NCBI GenBank assembly: GCA_902518155.1
Contig: CABYFA010000006.1
Coordinates: 1-64,000 of the forward strand
Reading direction: 5' to 3'
Origin: an uncultured Pelagibacteraceae bacterium
GTDB lineage: Bacteria; Pseudomonadota; Alphaproteobacteria; Pelagibacterales; Pelagibacteraceae
Length of the DNA stretch: 64,000 bases
Shown here one piece after another: positions 52,704 to 62,346 of this stretch; the stretch's first letter is position 1, and every line of letters begins with the position of its first letter. The notes beneath the pieces were generated by a model that worked only from the letters and a program-made list of their open reading frames with translations, was not told the origin of the DNA and searched no databases. The translations under genes and the position numbers were made by a program.

Positions 52704-53700
52704 GATCTTTTGACCATTTACCTTGAGCAGCTAATGTATTCATTTTAGCTCGGTGGTTAAAAATCTGCTGAGTACCTTCAATATTCTTAATATCTTTTGA
52801 CCAATACTTTAAGGCACCTTGTTGTAAAGCTCTACCATAAGAATAACTCATTATAAAGCTGCTATCATTAAATTTGTTAATTAAATTCAAGTTTTCTGTC
52901 GCTTCTATTTCGGTTTGACCTCCAGACAGGAAAGCTATTCCCGGAACTTCTGAGGGTACTGAGGATTTTAAACATTCTAAAGTTAATTTTGCCACTTCCT
53001 CATTAGTAATTTTTTCTTTAGATCTGTTTCCTGCTAAAACCATATTAGGTTTTAGTATAATTCCCTTCAAATCTACTTTATGTATTATTAGTTCTTCAAA
53101 GCATTTTTTTATAACTTCAGAAGTTTTTTCTAAACACTCTTTAGCAGAATGATCACCATTCATTAAAACCTCAGGCTCAACTATTGGAACCATATTGCAC
53201 TCTTGAACTAGAGCAGAATATCTCGCTAATGCATGTGCATTAGAGTGTATTGAGAGTTTGCTTGGATAACTTTTAGTTATATTATAAACACCTCTCCATT
53301 TAGTAAATTTTGCACCTAATTTGTAATATTCTTTTAATCTTTCCCTTAATCCATCAAGACCCTCAGTAATTTTTTCATCTGGAGAACCAGCTAAAATTTT
53401 TGCTCCTGTGTCTACTTTAATACCTGGCAATGAGCCTGTATCTGATATTAATTCTGGAATTGTATTTTTTTTGGATGATGTTTGTTTAATTGTTTCATCG
53501 TAAAGAATTACACCTCCAATACAATCTTTCATTGAAGATGAGCTAAAAAGCGTTTCTCTGAACAACAATCTGTTTTCTGGGGTTGAGGGAACATTTACAC
53601 TATCTAATCTTTTTGTCATTGTTGCAGTACTTTCATCTGCAGCTAAAATTCCTTTACCGTTTCCTAAAATTTTTAATGCTGTATTATTTAGTTCTGACAT
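52693..53700 (-). CDS. fba: Class I fructose-bisphosphate aldolase
   Basis: 335 residues. GKGILAADESTATMTKRLDS is the class I signature at the N-terminus; KWRGVYNI, EPEVLMNGDHS and the Schiff-base lysine segment KGIILKPNMVLAG follow, with AFLSGGQTEIEATENL near the end. It reversibly joins DHAP and glyceraldehyde 3-phosphate. It lies in the tkt-gap-pgk-fba order on the minus strand, 1 base after pgk. Confidence 0.95.
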   Translation of the reverse strand: MSELNNTALKILGNGKGILAADESTATMTKRLDSVNVPSTPENRLLFRETLFSSSSMKDCIGGVILYDETIKQTSSKKNTIPELISDTGSLPGIKVDTGAKILAGSPDEKITEGLDGLRERLKEYYKLGAKFTKWRGVYNITKSYPSKLSIHSNAHALARYSALVQECNMVPIVEPEVLMNGDHSAKECLEKTSEVIKKCFEELIIHKVDLKGIILKPNMVLAGNRSKEKITNEEVAKLTLECLKSSVPSEVPGIAFLSGGQTEIEATENLNLINKFNDSSFIMSYSYGRALQQGALKYWSKDIKNIEGTQQIFNHRAKMNTLAAQGKWSKDLEI

Positions 53701-53701
53701 T

Positions 53702-54880
53702 TTATTTTAGGGCTTTTATACCAGGAAGTTCTTTTCCTTCAAGATATTCTAAAAAAGCACCACCAGCAGTTGAAACAAAATTAAAATCTTTAATTGCATT
53801 TAGCTGATTTACAACCGCTACAGTATCTCCTCCACCAACTACAGAAAAAATTGAATCATTTTTATTTTTTTTAATAATTGTTTTTGCGATCTCAATGCTA
53901 CCTTTAGCAAAATTAGGGTTTTCAAAATAACCAGCAGGACCATTCCAAAGAACTGTTTCGCTATTTTCAATTATATTTTTTATTCTTTTAAGTGTTTTAG
54001 GTCCCACGTCTAAGATTAAATCATCATCTGTTATGTCCTTGAGATCTTTTATCTGAGCATCGTCATCTGCACTTTTGCCTATTAGAACATCTTCTGGATA
54101 AGTAACTTCACAGAGTACATTTTTTGAAATTTCAAAAATTTCTTGTATTATACTTTCACAATTTTCCTCACTAATTGATTTTCCAATTTTATTACCTTTG
54201 AAGCTCAGAATATTGTTAGCCATACCTCCCACAAAGATTATGTTATTAAATTTAGGTATTAAATTTTTGATTATGTCTATTTTTGTTGAAATTTTTGATC
54301 CACCAATAATACAAGTAATTGGTTTTTTGATTTCAATAGTAACTTTTTTTAAAGCATTTACCTCAGTCTCAAATTGTAATCCAGCAAATGATGGCAGAAA
54401 TTCTGTAATTTTGCATACTGAGGCATGTGTCCTATGTGAGCAAGAAAAAGCATCATTTACGAACAAATCTGCAAAACTAGCTAGGTGTTTTGAAAAATTT
54501 GATTCATTGTTTTCCTCTGCTGCATAAAATCTTATGTTTTCAAAAAAGACAACTTTCTCCTCAGGTTCTTTAAATAAATCATCTCTTTCGATTTTTAAAA
54601 TGTCCTCACTTATAAAGTTGACTTTAGTTTGTATCTTTTTTTCTAAGTAATCACAAATTGGTTTAAGAGAGAGATCTTTATTAAATTTACCTTTAGGGCG
54701 TCCGACATGAGAAATTATTAAAATTTTTGCATTTCTTTTTATTAGAAATTCAATAACAGGTATAATTTTAATTATTCTGGTTTCGTCGACAATGTCACCA
54801 TTTTTCAAAGGGACGTTTAGGTCTAATCTTAATAAAACTCTCTTACTACTAAGATTTTCACAATCTTTAATATTGTTCAT
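53702..54880 (-). CDS. pgk: Phosphoglycerate kinase
   Basis: 392 residues. VLLRLDLNVPLKNGDIVDET, ISHVGRPKGKFN, FFENIRFYAAEE, the ATP-binding GGSKISTKI, and the C-terminal VVGGGDTVAVV and STAGGAFLEYLEG are all in order. Start ATG overlaps the gap stop (TAATG). It interconverts 1,3-bisphosphoglycerate and 3-phosphoglycerate with ATP. Confidence 0.97.
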   Translation of the reverse strand: MNNIKDCENLSSKRVLLRLDLNVPLKNGDIVDETRIIKIIPVIEFLIKRNAKILIISHVGRPKGKFNKDLSLKPICDYLEKKIQTKVNFISEDILKIERDDLFKEPEEKVVFFENIRFYAAEENNESNFSKHLASFADLFVNDAFSCSHRTHASVCKITEFLPSFAGLQFETEVNALKKVTIEIKKPITCIIGGSKISTKIDIIKNLIPKFNNIIFVGGMANNILSFKGNKIGKSISEENCESIIQEIFEISKNVLCEVTYPEDVLIGKSADDDAQIKDLKDITDDDLILDVGPKTLKRIKNIIENSETVLWNGPAGYFENPNFAKGSIEIAKTIIKKNKNDSIFSVVGGGDTVAVVNQLNAIKDFNFVSTAGGAFLEYLEGKELPGIKALK

Positions 54881-55881
54881 TAAGAATTCTTATGAAGATA
54901 TTCTACAATATCACACATTCTATTTGAGAAACCCCATTCGTTATCATACCAGGCTGAAATTTTACCCATATTTTTACTCACCACTTTTGTCAAGCTTTCG
55001 TCTACTATTGAAGAAGCAGGATTATGATTAAAGTCGATTGAAACAAGTTTTTCTTTTGTAGTTTCAAGAATTTTATTTTTTTTGCTAAAATTTTGAAATG
55101 CTAAATTAATTTTATCAATTGTAATGTCTTTTTTTGTGCAAAAGACTAGTTCAATCAATGAAACATTAGGCGTAGGGACTCTCATAGCCACACCTTCTAA
55201 TTTACCTTTAAGGGAAGGTATAATCTCACCAATTGCTTTTGATGCACCTGTTGAGGTTGGCACAATAGACTGGCTTGCCGATCTAGCTCTTCTTAGGTCT
55301 TTATGAGAATTATCTAATATTCTTTGGTCACTTGTAAAGGAGTGAATTGTGGTCATGAACCCTTTTTCAATTTCGAAATTTTCGTTTAAAACATGGGCCA
55401 CAGGGGCAAGACAATTTGTTGTGCAAGAAGCAGCAGATATAATCTTATCCTCTTTTTTCAATTCAGTCTCATTTACTCCATATACAATAGTTTTGTCAGC
55501 ATCTTTACACGGAGCGGAGACAATAACTCTTTTTGCACCATTATTAATATGTGCTAGTAATTTTTCTTTAGAGTTAAATTTACCTGTACACTCTAAAACA
55601 TAATCCACTCCATATTTATTCCAATTAATATCATTTAAATTTGTTTCTTGGCCAAATAAAATTTTATCTTTGTTGATAATAATATGATTTTCATCAAAAT
55701 CTATTTCTGCATTAAATTTTCCGTGAATAGAGTCATATTTTAATAGAGATGAACATGTTTCAGAATTAGTTCTATTATTGATGTATTTAATTTCTATATT
55801 TTTATTTTTATTCTCGATAATTGATCGAACAATCATTCTTCCAATTCTACCCATTCCATTTATTCCAATTTTGACTGTCAT
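54880..55881 (-). CDS. gap: Glyceraldehyde-3-phosphate dehydrogenase
   Basis: 333 residues. [17 protein letters not shown] binds [22 protein letters not shown] holds the catalytic cysteine; [31 protein letters not shown] and the C-terminal [16 protein letters not shown] complete the family pattern. It overlaps tkt by 4 bases. Confidence 0.97.
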   Translation of the reverse strand: MTVKIGINGMGRIGRMIVRSIIENKNKNIEIKYINNRTNSETCSSLLKYDSIHGKFNAEIDFDENHIIINKDKILFGQETNLNDINWNKYGVDYVLECTGKFNSKEKLLAHINNGAKRVIVSAPCKDADKTIVYGVNETELKKEDKIISAASCTTNCLAPVAHVLNENFEIEKGFMTTIHSFTSDQRILDNSHKDLRRARSASQSIVPTSTGASKAIGEIIPSLKGKLEGVAMRVPTPNVSLIELVFCTKKDITIDKINLAFQNFSKKNKILETTKEKLVSIDFNHNPASSIVDESLTKVVSKNMGKISAWYDNEWGFSNRMCDIVEYLHKNS

Positions 55882-57809
55882 AATCTTTTTTTAATCTTTT
55901 TTACTATTATCTCTGAGCTTAATCCAAAGTGATTATATATATCTTTATAAGGCGCACTTTTTCCAAAATCGTCAATTCCAAAATTAAGTCCTTTGCTGCC
56001 AGTATATTTTTTCCAATAACCAGTTTCAGAGGCCTCTATAGAAACTACAAGTTTAGTTTCATTTAAAATTTTATTTTTGTAGATTTCACTTTGTTGATCA
56101 AATAATTCCTGGCAAGGCATTGATATTACCTTTGAGTAAATCCCATCTGTGGCTAATTTATGACTAACGTCTATTGCAAGACTAGTTTCAGATCCTGTTG
56201 CTATAATAGTTGCACTTACTTTATTATTTGTTCTTAAAACTTCATAAGCGCCAGCTAAAGACAAATTTTTTGATGATTTTTTTGTACGAACTGGATTTAA
56301 GCTTTGTCTTGTTAGGGCTATTATGCTTGGAGAACTTTTGCTATTTAATGCTAATTGCCAACACTCAAAAGTTTCTATTAAATCAGAGGGTCTAAAAACA
56401 TTCAAATTTGGTATAGATCGTAAACTTGTCAATTGTTCTATTGGTTGATGGGTTGGTCCATCTTCTCCAAGACCAATCGAATCATGTGTAAAAACATAAA
56501 CAACTTTTTGTTTCATCATAGCAGCTAGTCTTATTGATGGTTTACAATAGTCACTAAATATTAAAAAGGTTCCACCATAAGGAACAAGCTCACTATGAAG
56601 TGAGATACCATTCATAATACCACACATCGCATGTTCTCTAACTCCAAAATGGATATAATTTCCGGAAAAATCATTTGATTGAATAATTTTATGATTTTTG
56701 GTTTTGGTATTATTGGATCCTGCTAAATCTGCTGATCCACCAATTATGTTTGGAATTTTGGATGCAATTTCCAAAAATTTTTCTGAACATTTTCTAGTAG
56801 CTATTGGTTGTAATTTTTTTAAGTAGTCTGATTTTGCTTTTTCTATTTCTGCATTGATAGTATTTTTATTAAATTTTAGTGAAAATTTTTTTTTATTCTT
56901 ATTAGCTTTTATTGATGCTTTTTTACCGATTGATCTCCATTGATCCATTAAGTTTTTTGGAATTTCAAAAGTATTGTGTGGCCAGTTCAATTTTTTTCTG
57001 ACTAATCTTATTTCATCTTCACCTAATGGACTGCCATGAGATGAGGATTTACCACCCTTATTTGGGGATCCGTATCCAATCGTAGTTTTACAAGAGATTG
57101 CTATAGGTTTTTTTGATTTTTGTGCTTTTTCAAGAGCCTTTGTTATTTCTTTAAAATTATGTCCATTAATTTTTAAATAGTTCCAACCATAGCTTTTAAA
57201 CCTTTTTTCATGATCATCAGAGACTGCTAAGCTAGTTGGACCATCTATTGAAATTGAATTGTTATCAAAAAGTAATATCAGGTTTTTAAGTTTTAGGTGT
57301 CCAGCAAGACTTAAAGCTTCATGGCTTATTCCCTCCATCAAGCAGCCATCACCCGCTAAAACGTAAGTTTTATGATTGATAATTTTTTTTCCCAATCTTT
57401 TTTTTAAAATTTCTTCTGAGATTGCAAAACCAACTGCATTTGAAATTCCCTGTCCTAAAGGACCAGTTGTAGTCTCAATGCCAGTGCTTGGATGATATTC
57501 GGGGTGACCTGCACATATTGAATTTAGTTGTCTAAATTTTTTAATTTCTTTTAAAGAAATACTTTTATAACCTGTCAGATAGAGGAGCGAGTAAAGTAGC
57601 ATAGAACCATGTCCTGCTGACAGAACAAATCTATCTCTATTAATCCAATTTGGATTTTTTGGATTAAAGTTTAAGAAATCCTTAAAAAGAACAGTTGCAA
57701 CATCAGCCATCCCCATTGGCATGCCTGGATGCCCAGAATTAGCTTTTTGGACAGCATCTATAGACAAAAATCTGATACAATTCGCTAATTCTTTATAAAG
57801 TTTACTCAA
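55878..57809 (-). CDS. tkt: Transketolase
   Basis: 643 residues. [20 protein letters not shown] near the N-terminus, [17 protein letters not shown] and the TPP motif [20 protein letters not shown]; the central pyrimidine domain has [22 protein letters not shown] start with AGGA seven bases upstream. It is the first gene of the minus-strand tkt-gap-pgk-fba-thiE-efp-suhB run. Confidence 0.96.
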   Translation of the reverse strand: MSKLYKELANCIRFLSIDAVQKANSGHPGMPMGMADVATVLFKDFLNFNPKNPNWINRDRFVLSAGHGSMLLYSLLYLTGYKSISLKEIKKFRQLNSICAGHPEYHPSTGIETTTGPLGQGISNAVGFAISEEILKKRLGKKIINHKTYVLAGDGCLMEGISHEALSLAGHLKLKNLILLFDNNSISIDGPTSLAVSDDHEKRFKSYGWNYLKINGHNFKEITKALEKAQKSKKPIAISCKTTIGYGSPNKGGKSSSHGSPLGEDEIRLVRKKLNWPHNTFEIPKNLMDQWRSIGKKASIKANKNKKKFSLKFNKNTINAEIEKAKSDYLKKLQPIATRKCSEKFLEIASKIPNIIGGSADLAGSNNTKTKNHKIIQSNDFSGNYIHFGVREHAMCGIMNGISLHSELVPYGGTFLIFSDYCKPSIRLAAMMKQKVVYVFTHDSIGLGEDGPTHQPIEQLTSLRSIPNLNVFRPSDLIETFECWQLALNSKSSPSIIALTRQSLNPVRTKKSSKNLSLAGAYEVLRTNNKVSATIIATGSETSLAIDVSHKLATDGIYSKVISMPCQELFDQQSEIYKNKILNETKLVVSIEASETGYWKKYTGSKGLNFGIDDFGKSAPYKDIYNHFGLSSEIIVKKIKKRL

Positions 57810-57864
57810 GTAATTATCCTGCCTAGACTAAGAAGATTCTATTTAATAATATAATTATATATAT
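57810..57864. promoter_or_regulatory. Divergent intergenic region between tkt and the zapA operon
   Basis: This 55-base space must hold promoters for both directions. On the + strand TATAAT occurs at 57850-57855, only about ten bases before the ATG at 57865, which would give a nearly leaderless transcript; the -35 is poor (TAGACT 20 bases upstream). On the - strand the AT repeats offer several weak -10 matches. No hairpin or operator is evident. Confidence 0.35.
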
Positions 57865-58188
57865 ATGAATTCTCTGATCGAAAAAGAAAAAAAATTAAAT
57901 TTAGCTCTAGCAAAATTAAAAAATTTAAACTTAAAAAACCCTGACGTTAAAAAAAATATAGAGAATTTAAGTAGTCAAAAAAATCAATTAGAAATTGAAA
58001 AGCAAGAAATAGAAGAAAAATATAAAAGTTTAATTAATGATTATAATAGTTTAAGTAAAAAATTAGACGAATTACAAAATCAAGAAAAAGCTGAACAAAA
58101 AAAACAAATTGAGTTTTCTGAAAAAATTGATGAATTAAATCAAGAAACAGATATTTTGTTAGATGAGATAGATAAATGGCAAACGTAA
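57865..58188 (+). CDS. DUF4164-like coiled-coil protein
   Basis: 107 residues, almost all predicted coiled coil with charged heptads (EKEKKLNLALAKLKNLN, then EIEKQEIEEKYKSLIND). No catalytic motif. Position between tkt and zapA is that of the alphaproteobacterial DUF4164 family. It overlaps zapA by 13 bases and may interact with ZapA or the division ring (inference). Confidence 0.65.
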   Translation: MNSLIEKEKKLNLALAKLKNLNLKNPDVKKNIENLSSQKNQLEIEKQEIEEKYKSLINDYNSLSKKLDELQNQEKAEQKKQIEFSEKIDELNQETDILLDEIDKWQT

Positions 58189-58622
58189 GTATTAAGTTTA
58201 ACGGGAAAGAATTTTTGTTGTCTTGTGAGGACGGCCAGGAAGAGCATCTTGAAGAATTATTAATTCAAATCAATCAGAAATTTAATAATCTTAAAAATGA
58301 GCTTGGAAATCTTGGAGAGAATAAACTTCTGCTAATCACAGCTGTTAAAGTAATGGATGAATATTATGAAACTAAAAAAAAAGTAGATCAAAAAAAGAAT
58401 GAGTTGAGAGATCTCTCAAATAAATTTAAAGAGCTTAAAACTTTAATTTATGAGTATAGAGATAAGAAAGAGCTGGAAATAAACTCACTTAATAAAGATC
58501 ACCTTAAATTAAAAAATGAAATTGAAATAAATCAAAAGAGTTATGAGAAGTTAATTGACGAAGCTGCTGATGAAATTTCAAGTTTTGTTGAAAAAGCAAA
58601 TTTAGAAAATATTTCTAAGTAA
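58176..58622 (+). CDS. zapA: Cell-division protein ZapA
   Basis: 148 residues. The N-terminal ZapA domain (VSIKFNGKEFLLSCEDGQEE, LLIQINQKFNNLKNELG) and the LLLITAVKVMDEYYE helix are recognisable, followed by a long coiled coil. ZapA bundles FtsZ filaments. The coiled tail is longer than in E. coli (109 residues). Confidence 0.83.
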   Translation: MANVSIKFNGKEFLLSCEDGQEEHLEELLIQINQKFNNLKNELGNLGENKLLLITAVKVMDEYYETKKKVDQKKNELRDLSNKFKELKTLIYEYRDKKELEINSLNKDHLKLKNEIEINQKSYEKLIDEAADEISSFVEKANLENISK

Positions 58623-58629
58623 AATTCTA

Positions 58630-59172
58630 GTGAATAAATCTGAGATTAGAAAAAAATTATTAAAAGCAAGAAAACTAAATAACAATAAAAATTTAGTCAT
58701 AAAATTTAGTAATATTGTAAAAATTTTAAAAAAAGAAAAAGTAAATAGAAAAATAATTGGTGGTTATTATCCATATAATCATGAAGTTGATTCAATTCAA
58801 ATTCTAAATAAACTTGAAAAACTTGGTTATCAAATATCATTGCCAAAAATTAAAAAAAATAATCAAATGGATTTTTTATACTGGTCAACAAAAGAGCCTC
58901 TATCAATAAATAAATATGGAATACCTGAACCTTCATCAGATCAAATTGTCTACCCAAGTATTCTTTTAGTACCACTTGTAGCTTTTGATAATCATTTAAA
59001 TAGAATAGGTTACGGTGGTGGTTATTACGATAGGTATATTAAGAAGGTAAAAAAAAACAAAAAAATTATATTAATAGGGCTAGCTTATTCTTTTCAAAAA
59101 GTAAAAAAGATACCAGCTAACAAATATGATATGAAACTCGATTTTATTGTAACAGATAAAAATTTTATATGA
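58630..59172 (+). CDS. 5-formyltetrahydrofolate cyclo-ligase family
   Basis: 180 residues from a GTG start. NKSEIRKKLLKARK, GGYYPYNHEVDS, ISLPKI, the substrate-binding LLVPLVAFD and the ATP-binding RIGYGGGYYDRYIKK identify the family. It recycles 5-formyl-THF to methenyl-THF. In many proteobacteria it follows zapA with 6S RNA between; here only 7 bases separate them, so 6S RNA is not located here. Confidence 0.9.
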   Translation: MNKSEIRKKLLKARKLNNNKNLVIKFSNIVKILKKEKVNRKIIGGYYPYNHEVDSIQILNKLEKLGYQISLPKIKKNNQMDFLYWSTKEPLSINKYGIPEPSSDQIVYPSILLVPLVAFDNHLNRIGYGGGYYDRYIKKVKKNKKIILIGLAYSFQKVKKIPANKYDMKLDFIVTDKNFI

Positions 59173-59972
59173 GAATTTTATTTTTAGGAGATGTGGTAGG
59201 GAACTCAGGTTGTTCGAAAATTTTGAATAATCTTTTAAGCCAAAAAGAATTGAATAAAATTGATTTTGTAATCGTCAATGGAGAAAATGCAGCTGAGGCA
59301 GGAGTTGGATTAACAAAAGAAATCTGTGAGGATTTTTTTAAATGTGGTGTTGATGTCATCACTACTGGTAATCATGTTTGGGATCAAAAAGATATTATGA
59401 AGTTTATCGATAATGAAAATAGGTTACTTCGCCCAAAAAATTTATTTGAGCCAGCACCAGGTAAAGGATTTGAAGTTTTTCAAAATGAAAAAAATATAAA
59501 AATTGGTGTCTTAAATTTAATGGGCAATGTTTTTATGAAAAAATGTGATGACGTATTTGAGATTTCAGAAAAATTTTTAAAAGAGCATAAACTAAAAGAG
59601 GATTATGATTTTCTAGTTGTTGACTTTCATGGAGAAATTACTAGCGAAAAAAATGCGATAGGATATTTTTTTGATGGAAAAGCTACTCTAGTAGTTGGAA
59701 CACATACACACATTCCAACAAATGATGCGAGAATTTTGAAAAATGGGACAGCTTATCAAACAGATGCAGGTATGTGTGGTGATTATGACTCAGTTATTGG
59801 AATGAATAAAGATAACTCTTTAAACAGATTTATGAAAAAAGAGTCTACAAAACATTATCCAGCAACTGGTGATGCTACTTTAAGTGGAGTAATTGTTGAT
59901 TGTGATATAAAAACTGGTTTAGCAAATAAAATTGAAAGCTATGTTTTTGGAGGTCAGCTAAAGAATACTTAA
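59169..59972 (+). CDS. ymdB: YmdB-family metallophosphoesterase (TIGR00282)
   Basis: 267 residues. Metal-binding motifs are ILFLGDVVGNSG (Asp8), VNGENAAEAG, TTGNHVWDQKDI, VVDFHGEITSEK and GTHTHIPTND. Relatives hydrolyse 2',3'-cyclic nucleotides and affect biofilm and RNA turnover. It overlaps the cyclo-ligase gene by 4 bases and is 7 bases from yebC. Confidence 0.92.
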   Translation: MRILFLGDVVGNSGCSKILNNLLSQKELNKIDFVIVNGENAAEAGVGLTKEICEDFFKCGVDVITTGNHVWDQKDIMKFIDNENRLLRPKNLFEPAPGKGFEVFQNEKNIKIGVLNLMGNVFMKKCDDVFEISEKFLKEHKLKEDYDFLVVDFHGEITSEKNAIGYFFDGKATLVVGTHTHIPTNDARILKNGTAYQTDAGMCGDYDSVIGMNKDNSLNRFMKKESTKHYPATGDATLSGVIVDCDIKTGLANKIESYVFGGQLKNT

Positions 59973-59979
59973 TTAATTT

Positions 59980-60702
59980 ATGGCAGGACATTCTCATTGG
60001 GCAGGAATAAAACATAAAAAAGGTAAAGCCGATAAGCAAAGATCTAAAATTTTTTCAAAGTTGTCGAAAGAAATTACTGTTGCAGCAAAACTTGGGGACA
60101 AAGATCCAGCAATGAATCCAAGATTAAGATCCGCGATTCAAGCTGCAAGATCAGCAAATATGCCCAAAGAAAATATAGAAAGAGCGATTGATAAATCTTC
60201 AGTTAATACCGAGTCAAATTTTGAAAATTTAAGATACGAGGGCTTTGGACCAGAAAAAGTAGCAGTGATAATAGAAGCATTAACAGATAATAAAAATAGA
60301 ACAGCGTCCAGCATTAGAACAATTTTTCAAAAAGCAGGTGGCAGTCTAGGAACCCAAGGTTCTGCTTCTCATAATTTTAATCAATTAGGAATAATAAAGA
60401 TCGATAAAAAAGAGGTTTCTGATGATCAAATTTTTGAGCTAGCTACCAATGCTGGAGCTGATGAATGTAAATCGGAAAATGATTTTCACGAAATACAATG
60501 TCCTGTCAGTGAAATTTATAATGTTAAGAAAGAATTAGAAAAAGAAATTGCTAATTTCATCTCAACAGAAATTGAATGGGTGCCACTCAATAGTGTAAAA
60601 ATTTCTAAAGAAAAAAATGAAGATTTAATAAATTTCTTTGAATTACTTGAAGACAATGATGATGTACAAAATGTTTATTCTAACGCTGAATTTGTAAATT
60701 AA
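59980..60702 (+). CDS. yebC: YebC/PmpR family protein
   Basis: 240 residues beginning MAGHSHWAGIKHKKGKADKQ, the YebC signature, with NMPKENIERAID, the central YEGFGPEKVAVIIEALTDN and the C-terminal domain (WVPLNSVKI). YebC proteins have been described as DNA-binding regulators and, for some members, as factors that help ribosomes at proline-rich stretches. It precedes a RuvC-type gene, the order found in many alphaproteobacteria. Confidence 0.95.
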   Translation: MAGHSHWAGIKHKKGKADKQRSKIFSKLSKEITVAAKLGDKDPAMNPRLRSAIQAARSANMPKENIERAIDKSSVNTESNFENLRYEGFGPEKVAVIIEALTDNKNRTASSIRTIFQKAGGSLGTQGSASHNFNQLGIIKIDKKEVSDDQIFELATNAGADECKSENDFHEIQCPVSEIYNVKKELEKEIANFISTEIEWVPLNSVKISKEKNEDLINFFELLEDNDDVQNVYSNAEFVN

Positions 60703-60705
60703 ATT

Positions 60706-61200
60706 ATGTTAATAATAGGTATAGATCCTGGAATTTCTGGTTCAATTTGTTTTTTAGATAATGGAAAAATCCTAGACGTTATTGAAATGCCCATAATGAC
60801 AGACGGAAAAAAAAATAAAAAACAAGTAAATGGTTCGCAAGTTTATAATGAAGTTACCAAACGAATTAAACAATTTGAAAAAAATCAAATTAGAGTTGTT
60901 ATTGAACACGTTTCTGCAATGCCTGGTCAAGGCGTTACTAGTATGTTTAATTTTGGACAATCATTTGGAATTTTAAAGGGTATTTGTACCGCGATGCAAT
61001 TACCAATGTACTTTGTAAGGCCCGCAAAATGGAAAAAATATTTTAACCTTTTAAATTCTGAAAAAGATGCCAGCAGGACAAGAGCAATAGAAATATTTCC
61101 TTATTTTTCATCTCAATTATCTAGAAAGAAAGACTCAAATAAAGCTGATGCGATTTTGATAGCAAGTTTTTATCATGAAACTTACAAAATTGATGAATAG
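60706..61200 (+). CDS. ruvC: RuvC-family Holliday-junction resolvase
   Basis: 164 residues, RNase H-like fold. Candidate catalytic acids are Asp7 (IGIDPGISGS), Glu67 (VVIEHVSAMPGQG) and Asp148 (NKADAILIA). It is more divergent than typical RuvC: the His/Asp at the fourth catalytic position aligns with Asn145, and the sequence resembles phage-type relatives. It lies where ruvC is expected, but ruvA and ruvB do not follow; tolQ starts 50 bases later. Confidence 0.8.
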   Translation: MLIIGIDPGISGSICFLDNGKILDVIEMPIMTDGKKNKKQVNGSQVYNEVTKRIKQFEKNQIRVVIEHVSAMPGQGVTSMFNFGQSFGILKGICTAMQLPMYFVRPAKWKKYFNLLNSEKDASRTRAIEIFPYFSSQLSRKKDSNKADAILIASFYHETYKIDE

Positions 61201-61250
61201 CTTTAATTATTCAGACAAAATCATGACACATTTAAGTGTGAGAAGACGAT
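61201..61250 (+). promoter_or_regulatory. Short leader before tolQ with an imperfect palindrome
   Basis: Fifty bases without a gene, long for this packed region. CACATTTAAGTGTG at 61227-61240 is a near-palindrome (12 of 14 positions symmetric) just upstream of GAGAAG, a possible ribosome site for tolQ. It could be an operator or a weak hairpin; no good -35 was found. Confidence 0.3.
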
Positions 61251-61925
61251 ATGGAAGCTGATATCACGTCTCAAGCAGTTGGGCTGGCCTCAAGTGCTGA
61301 TTTTTCTTTAATAAGTTTATTTATTAGAGCTGACATAGTTGTCAAGTCAGTTATCATAATGTTAATAGCTTGTTCTATATATTCATGGGCAGTAATAATT
61401 GAAAAATATAGATTGTTTAAAAAAATAAATCAATCTACAGAAGAGTTTGAAACAAAGTTTTGGAATTCTAAATCTGCAGAAACTTTTTATAATAATCTAC
61501 CAGCCAACGTTCAAGACCCGATGGCTTTAATTTTTAAAGATGCGATGCAAAACTTATTGAAGAGAAGATCTAGAACAGATTTAAACAATAAGATGACTAC
61601 AATGTTAGAGACGGGTATTGAAAAACAAATAACAAAAATCACTAAAGGTTTTACTTTTTTAGCAACAGTAGGATCAACAGCTCCATTCATAGGTTTATTC
61701 GGAACAGTTTGGGGAATTATGAACTCTTTTCAATCTATAGCAATTTCAAGAAATACGAGTCTGGCAATTGTTGCACCTGGAATAGCTGAAGCACTATTTG
61801 CAACTGCTTTAGGTCTACTAGCAGCAATACCTGCGGTTGTTGCATATAATAAATTTAATAATGACTCGATTAAGTATTCCCAAAAATTAGAAAATTTCTC
61901 AAAAAGATTTTTAACGATTATCTAA
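61251..61925 (+). CDS. tolQ: TolQ, Tol-Pal motor subunit
   Basis: 224 residues, three membrane helices: near residues 28-50 (SVIIMLIACSIYSWAVIIEKY), about 130-155 and 165-190. GSTAPFIGLFGTVWGIMNSF is the hallmark of ExbB/TolQ. With TolR it uses the proton gradient to energise TolA and keep the outer membrane invaginated at division. One base before tolR. Confidence 0.95.
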   Translation: MEADITSQAVGLASSADFSLISLFIRADIVVKSVIIMLIACSIYSWAVIIEKYRLFKKINQSTEEFETKFWNSKSAETFYNNLPANVQDPMALIFKDAMQNLLKRRSRTDLNNKMTTMLETGIEKQITKITKGFTFLATVGSTAPFIGLFGTVWGIMNSFQSIAISRNTSLAIVAPGIAEALFATALGLLAAIPAVVAYNKFNNDSIKYSQKLENFSKRFLTII

Positions 61926-61926
61926 A

Positions 61927-62343
61927 ATGGCTTTTAAATTAAATCGTTCATTAAAAGAACCAATGAGTGAAATAAATGTAACACCATTTGTAGATGTAAT
62001 GTTGGTGCTTTTAATTATTTTTATGGTGACTGCACCTTTGTTAACTGTTGGAGTTCAGGTTGATTTACCAGAAAGTTCTGCCGACTCTCTTCCCGAAGAA
62101 GCTGAACCACTGACTTTAACAATAAACTCTAAGGGTGAAATTTATATTCAAGAATCAAAAGTTGAATATGAAAAAATAATAGCAAAAGTCTTAGCGGTTT
62201 CAAAAAATAGAACTGATACAAGAATTTACGTGAGGGGTGATAAAACAATTAATTATGGAAGAGTATTAGAAATTATGGGCCTACTATCTGGTTCTGGTTT
62301 TACTAAAGTAGCACTTATATCCGAACCATATAAAGAAAGGTAA
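61927..62343 (+). CDS. tolR: TolR, Tol-Pal motor subunit
   Basis: 138 residues. EINVTPFVDVMLVLLIIFMV contains the single membrane helix with Asp23, the proton-path aspartate at the same position as in E. coli. The C-terminal periplasmic domain has TLTINSKGEIYIQES and RGDKTINYGRVLEIM. Three bases before tolA. Confidence 0.95.
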   Translation: MAFKLNRSLKEPMSEINVTPFVDVMLVLLIIFMVTAPLLTVGVQVDLPESSADSLPEEAEPLTLTINSKGEIYIQESKVEYEKIIAKVLAVSKNRTDTRIYVRGDKTINYGRVLEIMGLLSGSGFTKVALISEPYKER

Positions 62344-62346
62344 AAA

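Noticed and set aside
58623-58629. 6S RNA between zapA and the cyclo-ligase gene, as in many proteobacteria
   Set aside because: Only seven bases separate the two genes, too short for any RNA.
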